Below the pieces are notes generated by a model, which was given only the letters and a program-made list of their open reading frames with translations, did no database searches and was not told where the DNA came from. A program made the position numbers and the translations under genes. From contig NC_044289.2 of the NCBI RefSeq assembly GCF_004027225.2, forward strand, positions 11,417,567 through 11,481,566: a DNA stretch of 64,000 bases, read 5' to 3'. Every line of letters starts with the position of its first letter. Within the stretch, counting starts at the first letter, position 1. Below are positions 1 to 14,600 of the stretch, piece by piece. The stretch comes from Strigops habroptila (lineage: Eukaryota > Chordata > Aves > Psittaciformes > Psittacidae).

Positions 1-229
1 GAAGCCTGGTGACACTGGTCCTCCAGGAGTCACTTGGGGGTCAAATACTGAAAGCAACTCAGGAACCACAGACAAAGCCCCTTTGAGCTTCAGGCCACCG
101 CCAAGCCGCATCCCAGCCTCCCCCTTTGGTAAACCAAGTTACACAAACACAAGTTCCTTGTTTCTCCGGCTCCCAAAAAGCTATTTCTGATCAAAAACAG
201 TCTAAAAAGCCAGTTTTAGAAAGTAGCAG

Positions 230-235
230 TTTATT
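230..235 (-). promoter_or_regulatory. SDC4: SDC4 distal poly(A) signal
   Basis: An AATAAA hexamer on the minus strand lies about 2.4 kb after the SDC4 stop codon, which fits the long 3' UTR typical of this gene. Bases 236-2665 are read as 3' UTR, with A/T-rich tracts around 1620-2000. A second AATAAA at 1860-1865 could give a shorter transcript. Which site is used cannot be seen from sequence alone. Bases 1-229 hold no recognisable feature. Confidence 0.6.
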
Positions 236-2665
236 TGAGAAAATAAAATAAATCAGTAACAGTGGAAAAACCCCCAAGAGCAATTACACAAGAGAATCTA
301 AACACCCCGAGAAGCAGACACTGCTCCTGCCTTCGTGGTAGCACTGTCCATCGGCAGTGAAGTTCTCCCTTCTCCTTTCCAGTCTGCAGTGACCTCTGTG
401 CAGTTTTTACAGCTTTCCAGAGCCTGCAGCTTCCCTGAACATGCTTGTACTGGGACCAAGTGAGCCAGTCAAACCTTGGGAAAAGTCCTTTCACACGATG
501 TCTCAATACAGGGCTCCCCCTGCGTTCCCCATTTGGCCTGCCCAGCTCTGGGAAGCAGCTGCCACCGGCTGAAGCTGAACTTTTGTTCTATTGCCTCTGT
601 GAATTTGGCCTCAAGCCTACAACAAACCCTCAGTGAGGAGGCTTCAGGAGTCGATGAGATTGCTAAACAGCCTTCACAACCAATCTGGTTTTGTGCTGCC
701 TACTACTCAGTTTGGGGGCCCACACTCTGGTTTTCTCCTGAGCCATACCAGATTCAGATTGCTGAAGGAAGACACGACTTGCACAAAGTTCTGTAACACC
801 TTCTTGAAACAAAGGCATTGGACACACACATCACCCTTCGCTCTGGGAGTGCTGGGGGAATCGGTCTAACTCTCAGTAGAGGTAGGAGCTATGTACACGA
901 TATATTAAGACCCACCATGGGAGGTTCAGAGCTAGCCCTCTATGAAAGCTCAATGCTCCCAGCTGAGGCAGACTTCCAGCTACCAAAGCCAGCCCCCTGC
1001 AAGAGGCAGGTAGTCAGCACAGCACCTCAGGGATTCTGCAGTACAGCCAGCCCCCAAAACAGTATTTCCTCGGTACTGTGAGCTTCCAAAGAGCAACCCC
1101 AAGTGGGGATCTCTGCTCCAATGAGGATCAAACCTGGCACATTCCCAACCACCTGCTTCCAGGCACAGCCCCGGGACATGCGACAGAGCCCCAGGGCTCC
1201 GGCTGCTCCCAGCTGCATCCCAAGCACCAGACCACTCGTGCTCTAGACAAGACACTGGACAAACAGCAGCACAAACGAGACCAAGCCTCTTGCATACAGT
1301 AAGGCTGCTGAAGAACTAACTCCAGCCTTTTCACTCTTAACCGCATATTTCTCAGTAAAATATATAATATATAGCTCTATAGGACTGATTATAATATATT
1401 ACAGGCTAGAAATACTCTCTCTCGTCTTTTCCCCTACTTCAATCATATTACAAATCCAATTTTGCATACAGATTAATCCTAGAAGTTATTGCCTTGAGTT
1501 TATAATTAAAATTCACAGAATAAAGCTTAAATAGTTTTCACAGAGACTCATTATATTAGTGTTTTACATAAAAAGGATAAAAGTTACCAACCGAGAGCAG
1601 CCATTTCAGAAACTATAAATAATTCCATTAAAAAAAAAAAAAAATCAAATCCTAAAAAAAAGTTATGGGAAAGCCATAAATATCTTTACCCTCTACAGTA
1701 GCTGCTATAGAACTAGAAGAAACCTGTAACACACTGTAGCTAGCTCTGCTTCAGTTGAGAATATGAATCATATAAAACAACATCTCTAGAGAAATGCCCG
1801 GCCAAAGGAAACACAAAGGGATTGAAAAAATAAATCTGAGGAAATTAAAAAAGTAGATTTTTATTATTATTATTTCAAAACAATTTCTACAAACTTTATA
1901 TAAACATTAGGCTATTTTCTTTAAAATTTTGTTATAAAAAAAACAAAACAAAAAACAACCCTACAAGTAATCCTTACAAGAAAAAAAAAGGTAAGAGACT
2001 GAAGGCAAGGAAGGGGTGTCCCCAGAGCCAAACAAAGCTGGCTGTCCTGATTTCATGGACTAATGACCCTTGCCTGCGGCTGACAGGAAGAGACAGAAGT
2101 CTCCTAGGGAAGACATTCCCATAGGCCCTTTATGGCATTCAGGGATTAAGCCCCTATGGGCCTTTTACTCCCTGATAAGGCAACATTATCTGTAGTGTAA
2201 GAGATTCATAAATAGTTCTCCACAAAAATGCTTCACATCAACAGCCTGCTGCAAGACATCTATTAGCAAGGTTTATAAAAAAAGCCATCTTCTATGGAAG
2301 CAGCCAATCTGAGCACAGCACACTGGGTGCAAACACATGGTGTTTGCTTCCATACAGTCTGCTTTGTGTTTATATACCCTCTATAAAACCAAGCAGAAAA
2401 TTTGGCATCTTGATTCTTTTTACACTAGCTTTAGAAAAAAGAAAAAAAATACACTGAGGTTTTTTTTTTTTCAGACTCTTTGTATTTCATTGGGCCCTTG
2501 GTAGCTGAGTGGGATGGGAAGGGTCACGTAGGAAGTTTGTTTTTTCTCAAAGTCACTTTGAAATTCAATCCAAAAAAGAGCATTTGTTCAGCCCATCTCA
2601 TCTGAGGGCACAGTGTTTCCATACAGTCTGTTTGTCCCTTGATGGGCACAAGGTGCTGCTGAGCT

Positions 2666-5600
2666 TTAAGCATAGAACTCATTTGTTGGGGCTTTCTTGT
2701 AGATGGGTTTCTTCCCAAGGTCGTAACTGCCTTCATCCTTTTTCTTCATGCGATAGACTAAGACGAGGATCAGGAAGACAGCAAAAAGGAGGCCCACTGC
2801 CCCTCCTGCAATGAGAGCTGGGGAGGCAAACAGAGCATGGAATAAATCTTGGACAACTCCAAACCATCAGCTACATCTCAAAGTCTGCTTCAAGAGAACC
2901 AGCCTCCAGAACTGCCTCCAGAGCCCATGTGTCCATGTGCCTGTCACCACATGTGCTGGCATTTTCTGTGACAGGACAAGTTATTGGCAGAGGCCAGAAA
3001 TTGCTTTCAATCCAACCATAGAATAATCATGTTCCACATTAACCAGTTTGTGCTAATCTTCCAGTTCAGTGCAAGAAAGAAATTTTGACGAAAAGACGTC
3101 TCCTTGTGTGGAGGCAAAACAGAAACACCCACCACAACCCACAAACAGCCTCAGCTCCAGGAGAACGGTATAGCTCTGATTGAAATGCTTTGTTAACTAC
3201 CTGTGTCAGCACACTCTGGGGACTCTGCATTTCAATTTAACAGCACTACTCCTACCACCACCTCCCTCCAAAAAACCCACACCCACCCCAAGAGCTAGAA
3301 ACCACAAACCCTCGAAAAACCAAACAAGATCTCTCTCCTCACACGAAGGGTGGCCACAAGAATTCAGTAATGTTTATCCTTTGCTGTGGCACCTACTCAT
3401 TGCACAAATCAGCTTCGTTAGGTGGCTTTGCAATCCACTCTTCCAGGTACTCCTGACTGGGAGGATGGCTGCAGATTGGCAAGATGTGCCAAGGTTTGTA
3501 CTCGGACCATCAGGCCAAGTGCTTGATGAAGTGTGCCTTCAGACAGATCCGTCCCACATGCTGAGGGGAAGCCAGCCATTTGGTTATGCTCTAGACAGAA
3601 ATACTTAGATTTGTAACAGTTGACTAGGTGTTTAAATCCCTTAGAGAAGTTGTTTGGTTCCTGGCAATGATCAGAACAGGCAGGACTTGGGCAGAGGTTA
3701 GAAGGAAAACGCCTGCATTTGATACAAAATGATGTCATTGATTTATGGCTAGATACGCCTCTTGTTGGGACAGTACCTGGATGCAGAGCAGCTGCCACAT
3801 TCTTGTCTGGCACTGTTAACAGTCACCTGGCAGCTCAAAACCAAGCTGTTTACACCAGCAAGGCAAGCAACAGGCTTTTCTGTTCAAGGACTAACTAGAA
3901 GGCAGTAGTGACCCTGCTACACGAAGTCACAAAGTTAATGCATCTTGCTCCCCTCATCAGCAGGGAACTGCTCCCCAGGGAATTATAGAAGCCATTATGA
4001 TTTACAGTATTAACAATTTATCAGGGACAAGGCGGAGTATTACCTGTAAGGACTTCTGTTCTTTCAAAGATGCTGCTGTTGGCTGTACTTGCTGCAGAGA
4101 TCTTGTTGGGCAGGTTCTCTTCAACAGGTACAGCTTTGCCTGGAATGATTTCATTGTCCACCATTGTGTTCTTCTTCTTCCCTTCTATTTTCCCCTCAGT
4201 ATCTCCAGGGATATAGTTGTCAGCTATCTACAGAATATAGACAAACCACACCCGTCAGTAAGCAGCACCCAGCCTGCCTGCAACTCAAAGTGGAAGGGTG
4301 TGCAGGGAGAAGAAAGTTTGCTTAGTGCATTATGAGAACACTGTTCCTGCTCAAGCAGGTAGAGTCATCTTGATGCCACGTCTTGCAGGGGAAAGGGTAT
4401 TCTGAAAGCTTCATGGACAGACAAGAGTAGCTCCATGTTGCTTAAAACATGCAGAGGCAATACCTACCACAGGAGCATCCATGGTGGTCAGATAGATAGC
4501 ATCTTCAGAGTCCAAGTAATCTGCAAAGAGGAACAAAAAAAGTAAGTAAAAAGGACATGAAATTTTCCTCTCATGACATGCCATCTCTCCAGAATTCAGA
4601 CACTTCCTGCAATACCAGCAACTGTAGACAGAACTAGGACTGCAATTCCCTCCTATCTACTAGTACTTTCGCCATTTAATTGCTTTGATTGCACAAGACC
4701 ATGAGATGCAATCTTAAAACCAGGAGATGCAATCTTAAAATCAACACCTCTCACATGGGATGGGTCTTCAGCTGGACGCATTGGCCCCGCTGCAGATTAT
4801 CAGGAGCTGCCCTGCTAAGCAAGTCTGCTATAGCTTGCTAAGCTGATGCTAATGGAGGGCAATGCTCTCACCACCCACCCCTAAAGGAGAGTCTGCCAAC
4901 CCCTGAGTTACCAGATCTGCCTGAACATGTCAGGCAGTGATTTGAGCACTTGTTCTTTCCCTTTTAGAGAACAAATGTTCACATAAAGGGGACATGGAGC
5001 TACAGAAACTGGTTTGGGCAGGGAGCATTGCATGTCACAGAGAGTTCACTTGAACAACAGTTAGTCCTTCACCTTGTTTGGCCTCAGCCAGGGCACTAAC
5101 TTGAAGTCTTTTAGCACTGCCTCAACAATAGAATTTTTAAGTTTCTCAGGAGTTCTTTGGAGTATGACAGGAAAGAGATCCAGCTCATGCACTGCCTTTT
5201 CACTTGCACTAAGACAAGCTCGGCTGGACTCCATCTGTCCTCCCCGAGTGATTCAACATCATGGTACACCACTTTCACTGTTCTCATCTGTGAGTGACTA
5301 CAATTCACAGGGTGTTCTCATCCCCACCTGACACTGCCCTTCCCTCTGGAGCTTTGGCTGTGCCTTCAGCACATCACTCATGGGCTGAGGGTGGAAGAAA
5401 TGTCACAGCATCAACTGAGGGAAGATCCATTCTCCCTTCCCACTTACCTCCAGACCCAGATGTTCCATCTATATCTAACTCATCAGAAGTTAAGTGAGGC
5501 CTGAATTCACCAATGTCTTCATCATCTGGCAAGTCTCCAGAGGCAGGGTACTCAAGCCATTGGGCATCTATGGTCTCTGTTTCTCTTACCTGTAAACGGG

Positions 5601-8600
5601 GGTGGAGAAGTGTTAACTATCAGACAACTCAAAAGCATTTCACAAAAGGTCAGGAGTTCCGGAGTCTGTACTAAGCACATCACTTCCATCAGAAGAACAC
5701 TAAATGCTGAACTGCCACTCCACCAAAACCGTTATCTTCATCAGCCTGGAAATAGCTGAATTCCCCTAGAATTTCTCACAACAGAAGTGAGAGCCAGCAG
5801 GGGAGGGGAATTTCCTACAGGTTCAGGGGGTGAAAATAACACAACAGGATCTTGGTCAGGAGTTTGTTGCAAAAGCATTTGGAAAAGCAATACCTTCAGT
5901 TTGCGATAAGGGGGGATTCGGAAGGACTTGCTATTCCCAGATAAAAAGCTTGGCACCTACAGGTCAGGTTTTTGTACAGGATTGAAGCCTCACACCAAGG
6001 CAGTTTGTTGCTTCTTGTGTTGAGAACGAACCTACTTTATCACCCAAGGGTTAAAAACTGGTCTGTCAGTTCAGCTGAATTGCAGTGCAATATAGTGTGA
6101 CGGTTCAAGAGCATTTGCTATCAATAATGACTTGCCTGAAGGAAGAACTTCCTCTGCCTCACCTCTTAAAACATACGTAAACAAGTAGGTCCATAAAATG
6201 AAGTCCGTGATCCTATGGCCAGATGACTGCAGTTACAGACATGTTAGCACGAGAGCCTCCCAGAGAATCAGGTGTTTGGCCACAACAGCAATTTACACAC
6301 CAGAGCTCACCTGCACTTGGGCCTTCAAGGAGCCACAAGCCCTCACCAAGCTTGTGCTATTTCCCCAGCACTATTTCTCCTCACCCCACAGCCCTGGGGC
6401 CAGCCCGGGTGAGGGTACCACAGGTATGAATGGGATCTCAGGTTGCTCAACACCAGCCCACAGATTCCAGCAGCTCCAGATGCTTCCACAGCCATGAAGT
6501 CATCGCCATGCTGGGGGACTTGACCTCTTCCCCTAGGGCGAGAAGCACAACTGGAGGGATGGGTCCCATAGCTAGGGGCTAAACTGTCCATATTTTTTCA
6601 TGCTGTTCCCACAGAAAGGCTGGGAAGTCTTTCTGAGGGATTGTCTTCCCAGGAGAGCATTTTTAAAGCATCCCTTTACTCCACAGTCGCGCACATCCAA
6701 TGGCTCTTCTTAACGAACAGGCTTACCACAAGCCTCACAGGGGGTGAGGATCAGAGACTCATGGGGACAGGTAGAGGTGGGTGGCACCAGCCAAGCCCCA
6801 GCAAAGCAGTGGTGAGCCCGAGTGGCTGGGATCTGCCTTCCTGCCCTCCTGGCCAGGAGTGGCCCATCCTACAGCCCAGCGGTGACACCGAGTGACGAGT
6901 TACATCTGCTATTAATCTCCCAAGCCTGGGCCAACAATCAGGCACAAGCCATGTGTCAGCTTCCTCTGCCCACAGCCCCAGCCCTGACCTCCCTGTCCAG
7001 CAGCACACTGGTTTTGCCACAAAGAAGGCCTTGTGGTCAGGACAAGATGTTTCTCATTTTGCATAAAGAGCAGTGGCTACTAGATGTGCTTCTCATCAGC
7101 TTATTGAGGCATTTTTGGTTTCCCCAGCAACTCTGCTTGAGGAGAACTGAATGAACAGCCTAGAGGGCACGAAGCGCTGAGGCTACCTCTCATCCCAGAC
7201 CCCCTGCCTCTGCCATGCCTGGCACTGGATGGTAGGAAGGGGGCTGGGGAAGGAAGGCCAGCTGGGAAGAAATCCCCTCCCAGCCTGGAACCAGGCATTC
7301 CTAACGTTATGGATCACTCGCTCTAAGGCAAATTCATTTCAAGGTATGTGAAACTCAGCCAAAACCAGACCTGCAATGAAAACTGCTGCCAGCATCCAGC
7401 AGCTATTCCCAGGACAGCTTCTGGCCATTCCATCAAGGGGCAGGAAGAGCTCAATTCCTTTTTAGGGTACCAGGGCTGGGGAGCACATTTGCTGCAGACC
7501 TGAACCTGGGCAGATCTATGCTGGGAAGAGCACTGTGCTGAGCTGCACCTCTGTGCCAGCTCATGCTGTGCTTCATTATGAGTCACCAGCTAATGCCCGA
7601 GCAAGGGTGGCTCAAGAAAAGCCAGGTCTAAGCCACAGAATGGCTGGAGAACTGCTGCCTTATCAGCTCAGCCCAGCCGTGAGCAGAGGTGGCAGCCAGC
7701 CACGGGGATTAGTGTATGCTGCAGGACACACCGGGTTTGGCTATCAGAAAACCCTATTAAAATAAGGGGAGACAGTGTTTACAAGCCAGAGGACATGACA
7801 AGGAAATTACTGACTCACAAGTGTAAATAACATTATAAGGGAGCGTTCCCTGAGCTCACTCTTCATCATCCTCTTGTGCAAGGACAAGGAAGTTCCTGAA
7901 AGCCTTAAGAGCTTGTCAAACCATATGGGCAACTTTTCCTGTAGGCAGCGAGCCTCGTTTTACAGATTCATCTGCCAGGGAAGTTAGAGGGCTGCTGGGC
8001 ACCTCCAGGTTTCAAGACATACTTTCCTAGGGAGAAGGCTCCCACTGGGAGCTGGGGCATGGGGAGCCTGGGAAGAGTTAACAGTGGAGTGCTGTGCTCA
8101 CAGGGCAGGTCTGGGGCAGACACATTCCTTGCATACACACCTGCAAGAGGGCACAGAGGCACTTTCACAAGGGCTTCAGGCTTTCAAAGTGCCACATAAA
8201 GTGCTCCCCAGAGTATTGCTTTAGAAGTTCAGCCCTTTCCAAGAGGATTCAGTCCTCTCTACAGCTCTGCTAGCAGGTGAAGCAGCACCACAGAGGGTGC
8301 CCGTGTTTCCTCTGGGCTGGCAGGCTGCAGCCAAGGGGAAAAAGCCTGGAGACTGCTGCAGGATGATAGTCAACCCTTGCCAAGTCATCTCTGGCCACAC
8401 TCAGCTTAACACCTCTTGTAAGTGCCAGCTGGAGAAGGGCACCGACTGCTCCGAGTCTGCTTCCCACCTCCTGTCATCCCAGCACTGGAGCTGGGCCAGG
8501 GACTTGCTGGGAGAGCTGGACTGGGCGCTGCACAGCTCCACCTCGCTCTGGCAGCTGAAGTAGAGCCCTACGATCAATATGCTCCCGTCCAGGAGGGGTC

Positions 8601-11600
8601 TGTACAGGAACCAGCCTTCCCTGCAGGAGTTTACATCCAGGATTTTTTCCCTCATGTTAAGCAGCTTTATCCCCAGTAAGCACCAAGGGGAGATTAACCA
8701 ACATGCTGGGGAGCAGAAGCTTTTCCTGCCTGCCAGTGGCAAAATAAATATGTTTATTCCCTGCCAGACAACCAGCAGGTCAGGCACGTGAACCGTGAGT
8801 GCCATTCCTGGAAAAGCTGGGCACAAAGGTCCCACGTTTGATCCCGGACAAGGTTGCACTGCTGGATGAGGCCATACACTGTTTGCTCAGCTCAGGCACA
8901 GGAATTGCACCCCTGGCACCCCAGGCCCTGCTGTGCTCCATCCATAGCCCACCCCATTTGGTGCTCCTGGGGCCTTCACTTACAGCCCCAGCAATACCAC
9001 TGGCCTCCTATCAAAGCAAGTACGTGCTTTTACTGAGGCAGCAGAGTTTTTGTTCAATGTGTGCATTTCCCCAGCTGCTGGTTAGTTCTGGGAAATGCCA
9101 AACCTGGGCAGCTCGCCTGCCCCAGCCCACACGTCCTCACCACAGCCTTTGCAAACCCTTTCAAAACAAACCAAATGATGTTCCAGGGCAGAGACAAAGT
9201 CTTCCAGACAGGGAACTGGCTTTTACAGCTGTCCCTTGTCTCTGATCTAACACACCAGAGTTCATTAAAAGCTTCTCTGAAGGGTCACAGCCAGCACACC
9301 GCAAAGGGAGTCAGACCCACAGAAGCTTGGGCATCCAGAGGGCAGGGAGATCTTTATTAAGTTTATAACTTTGGTGTTATAAACTTCAGAGCCCCAGCAC
9401 TTGCTCTTGCATCTGTCTCCCTCCCCAGCACTGTGTACACAAGCCCTGGAGTAAACAGGAGCAAGGTGAAAGTCAATCTTTCCTAGACAAAAGCAGATGG
9501 AGCTGGGCCAGCCTGGGAGGTGGCAGGAGAGGGGGCAGAGGCACAGATCTGTTAACTCTTTGTAGCCTGCAGGAACAGGTAAATCTAGGCTGCTCCTGGG
9601 GCTTCTCTCAGGAGCTCTATAGTAGGGAACAGCGGCACAGATCACCTCAGTGAGCAGTATTACACCAAATATCGCTCCCAGACCTCTGCTGTCATGGACA
9701 GAGGTCACCTCATACCACCACAATGCACATCTACATCAGCTTAACAAGAGATGGCTCCTGTATGACAGGGGCAGCTGCCCGCATGGCCCAGCCTGGTTAT
9801 TAAGAGATCATTCTCACAGAGCCACCACCCTGGCCCTCCTGCTGCCCTGCATCATGAACCAAAGAGCACCGAACCCAGTGGGACCTTCCCAGTGCAAGGA
9901 TGTGAAGCTCTGTAAACCAAGTCCAACAGAGGGGATTTCCATATGGTTCACTTCCACCTAGCTCTTGCAGGAGCAGACAAACCAGGAAGCTGAGAGTGAG
10001 CTCACCTCCTTGAAGCACTTCCCGAAAGCAGGAAAGCAGAGTATGAACACAGTGCTGGAAACAGGCCAGCTCAGAGCAGGGCAAATCAGCCAAATAGAGC
10101 TGACCTCCAAAGGAGAGAGGTGTGCAGTGAGGTAAAGGCACACAGATCTGACCTCTCCTAGAACCATAGAATGGTTTGGACTGGAAAGACCTTAAGATTA
10201 TCTAGATCCAACCCCCTACCACGGGCAGGGATGCCTCACACCAGACCATGTTGCCCAAGGCTCTGTCCAACGTGGCCTTGAACACTGCCAGGGATGGAGC
10301 ATTTACCACTTCTTTGGGCAACCTGTGCCAGGGCCTCACCACCCTCACAGTAAAGAACTTCTTCCTTATATCTAACCTGAACTTCCCCTTTTTAAGCTTG
10401 AACCTATTGCTCCTTGTCCTATCACTACAGTCCCTGATGAAGAATCCCTCTCTGGCATCCCTGTAGGCCACCTTTGGATCTCAATAAGCATTAAAAGTTA
10501 TCAGAAGTGACATGAGCTTCCAGCAAAGGCAACTCCTGCCAGCCTAGTAATGGAAGGGTCTGTATTTTCCCCCCAAAACACCCTTTATTCCCTTCCTCTG
10601 TGCTCCAGCTCTGTGTAGGGAAATAATAATAAATTATTGCTGAAGTTACTTTTGCCTTGAGAGCAAAGCAAGTATCAGTATTTCAATCTAGCTTGCACCT
10701 AACTCCTTCAGCACAGCAACTGCAATTAAAGAATAAATAAATGAATAATTCCCCTTGTGCCAACTCCTGGTGCCCATGCTCGGAGGGTCCCATTTTTCCT
10801 CTCATTCCCGGTCAGTCTGTCCCACATAATTTGCAGCACACACAGCCCACACTGTGCCAAGGGACAGAAGTTAAACAGCTCCCATCCAGGCACATGTTTG
10901 TATTTAGTTGCATGACAGGCTCACCCCGAGGCTTCCAGACATGGTTAAATACTACTGTGCCTTTGCTTAGCACTTTTCAAGCAGTCCTACAGCAGGACCA
11001 CAGGCACAGTGGCTTTGGACAAAGCCAGCCTTGCTCATCTCCTCTCTGACAGTCACTGTACAAGTGTACTCGCATCACAGCAAGCTATGAAGGTAAATCC
11101 GTAACACCTCAGAGGACTAAGTGGGACATCAGGGACAGAAGTACAGACCAGCTTGCAAGCAGCTCATGGCTGACAGGAGGGGATAGCACTGCATCTCCAC
11201 TACCCCAAACCAGTTGCTGCATGCTATATCTTCATGCCTCTTACCGAAGAGAGGAAAAAATACATCTTCTTTTAATTGTTTTCAGTAACACAGGCAAAGA
11301 ACAGGGTCTTTCTTAATAAGATAAAGCAACGTGCAGGCTGATGAACTGTTCAGCTGGTAAAAGCGTCACTAGCTCAAGTTGACTTCAGAGCAGCATCCCC
11401 AGTCCCTGTCCAACCAGGTATCCATCTCCCTGTGGCCACATCACCATCCTGTGTGCTCCCGCTCAGCAGCCCACGTGCACAGGAACACGCACCCAGAACT
11501 AACACATTCTCAGCCTGGGTCATTCCCCCCTTGCTCCCCCTGCCCGGGTGATTCCTTAAGCCATGTCGCCACAAGCAGCTCTCCATGCGGCAGCAGAGCC

Positions 11601-14600
11601 ATAATCCCCGTGACAATCACGCCGTAATCCCAGGCTCCGGAGAGGACCTGCTGTCCCAGTGCCTCCCCTGCAGCAGGAATGGATGCTCCCGTGCTCTGCT
11701 TGCTCAAAGTAGGTCTCCCTGCACTTACAAAGTCAAACCTCAGTTGCCTTTTAACTCCCGTGCATTTGCTTACACACAAGCTGCTCTCTTCAGACCACAC
11801 CATACATGTGTGCGCCTTTCAGGCCATGCCATAGAAGCCAGCAGGAGGAGGCCAGAGAGATTACAAGGAACGAATTCTTGTTTAACTACTCTTGCCCGAT
11901 TATCAGCCGAGAGCAAAGCCATAAAGATTGAGTTCTTTGCCAGACAGGCACATGCTGGGATCTGTTTACTGCAAAGGTGGCAAAATAGCTGCTCTAAACA
12001 CTCAATGCCCAGCGCCAGAGACCTACAGAGCCAGAGACGGGGATCATGGCTTCCCCCCTCCAGCTAGAGGGGATAAAGCTCAGCAGGCAGTTGCAGATGG
12101 CTGCGTGTCAATCACGTACCCTGAAGCAAATAAAGATAAGGCTCAAAGGGAAACTGCAGGAGAGGAAAGCAGGAGCTCTCATGTGACTCGGGAGGAAAAT
12201 AACTGTGGCAGAGACATTCTGTGCCCCTGAAAGTTTCTCCTGGTCACGGGCAGTGACACACACCTACTTCACACAGAGATTATGGGTTTTTATAGTATTT
12301 ACAAACCTGATCATAGGTATTTCATATACTTCACTGCCCAGGCTCAGTTCAGAAGCTGGAGGAATTTATTCAAGGTTAAAGAACGAATTCAGTCTTTCTG
12401 GCCCACGACTCACTGAGCTGCCCTACTCTATACCAGGAACTTCCCCTGCATCCTTGTCTGTGGAAGGAAAAAAGGATATAAAGGCCCCAGCCGAGCAGCT
12501 TTTCCATAAAGGGCGGTTTCTCATGATGATACCTAAGGCTTGGGGTATTTCATATATCATATTTCCCCCTCACGCTGGGGAGAGGCTTGCCCTCGCTGCC
12601 CTTTCCTAGAATACAGCTACACCCCAATACTTCCCTGTACACGTATCCAAGCAGAATCTCCACGTGGAAAGAGGCATGTGACATGCATTTTCGGGATCCT
12701 TATGCTCCCTCATGCCAGAGTGTTAGCAAAATTCAGCCAGGCAGACACCCAACTTCAAAGGGTGCCTTTCCCAGCTGGCTCTCCATGCTGCTAATCTCAG
12801 CTTGTTTGTATAGTCAAGATTCCCAACGCTGTACCATACAAATGCTTCCCCTCCCACAATCTGTTTTAATCTAATCAGAAATAGTAGCCCAAAGATTTAA
12901 GCTCAGCCCAGGCAGTTGAGCTCTGCCAGCACAGCTACGCTATTTAGTTTTGCTCTGTTGGCAAAGCTACCAGCAAAAAGTTGTAGCAGGGGAAGTTATC
13001 AGCATGAAAGCACTTGAGACAGAGGAGCTGAACCACTCTGCTATCGGGCTATACCCGTGTGAGCATTTATTCAAACAAACATTTCAACAGCAGAGATTTT
13101 CCTAGTTAGCTGTAGCAGCAGAGCCTGGGTTCTCAGTGCATGGGTTGTGTTGTTTTATTTTGAACAGAAACATTCCCAACTTGTGCAGAAGTTGCCTTGG
13201 CTTGGGCCCAGAAAGCAGCAGACAGAGTTTGTGCTATTGGGGATAACGCAGCTGTACTTCAGGAAACCTGTCGCTCCCCAGAGCATTTTCTTCTCTGGGA
13301 TAGCTCTGGACTCCCAGCCAGGCTTCCTTCCCAATCTGAGCAGGAGGTGAGCAGCTGCCAGCAGTTTTCCAGCCCTCTGTGACCACATCTCTGCACCCAC
13401 AGTGCCACAGCCAGGAGCAGAGGGACCTAGCTATTGTTTTGGTCACTCCTTCCTTGGCTCTATGAAGCCTGCGCTGAGCTGGCCTAGCAAGTTGTTTAGT
13501 AACCAACGCGCAGGACCAGCTCCTCATACTCAGCCTCGGGAAATTTGGAATTAGCGCCAAGAACAGCCCGCACATAAACAGTCTCCTGAAAGATCCTGGC
13601 TCCAGAGCCTGCTCCCACTGCACACCGTGGATTTGCAATAAATATTTATCTCACTGGGGAACAGAGTCTTCCAAGCAACAGCTCCTGACATCAGTAAGGA
13701 CTTTATTTCCATTTGGGGCAGAGGAGCAGTTTCTCTGCTTTTAAATGGGGCCGCTAGCCCACAAAAGCAGCTTCTGCCACCCTTCCAGCACCACGCCAGC
13801 CAGGATATGTCCCTCCACCTATGGGTCTCACTCCCCTCCAGGCAGCACAGGGGCACTCCATCACACCACATACCCTCCATTCAGCCATGCTCCTCTCAGT
13901 CACCTCCTCTTACCCACAGAGATTTGCGACTACCGTGCCGTGCAGGCCGATTCCAGTGCAAGTCCATGGCACTTCCAGAGTCATTAATGCACGTTAACAT
14001 TTCTTTTTATTGCTATAGTTTGACTGTAACGGCAGCTGAAGGGCAGGAGGCAGAGTGAGCCTCACAGCAAGGTAAACGGGGCAAAACCGCACCACTTTGT
14101 ATTCAAGTTTTAGAGCAGACAGCAGCACAGGCTTAGTTGAATTGTGGTGGAGACACCTCTTCCCCTTCAGCAGCTAACGCAGAGCAAGATCAGAAGAAAA
14201 AAATCCTTCCCATGGCAGACTTTGCTTTCCCTGACAGAACACAATTTGTTTAAGCAAGAAGCAGCCTTGTTTTTGCTTGACATGACACCAGCTGCTCGGA
14301 TAACAGTGCTATGGGTCTCCCAGTCTCCTTCCTGCCCCAAGGAGTGTCTCTCTGAGATTTTAATTAACTGCTTTGATTTTCAAGTTATCCCAATAATTTG
14401 TCTAACAACAGCCCCTTGGCATTTTATAAGCACAGTCTCAGCCTCAAAGGATTTAAGGCTAAAACTGTCAAGAGTGCGTATTTCCAGCACAAATAGGACT
14501 TTTACAAGCAGTGTATTTTTGAAGTCAGCCAGCCCTCAGAAACAGAGAGGGACACAGCTACATCTTGTGTGCTTTCCCCTCCTACGCTGACATTTTCTCC

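Noticed and set aside
10202-10471. A host gene with reverse-transcriptase-like C-terminus
   Set aside because: The frame lies entirely within a 5'-truncated CR1 LINE; the same is true for 37765-38025.
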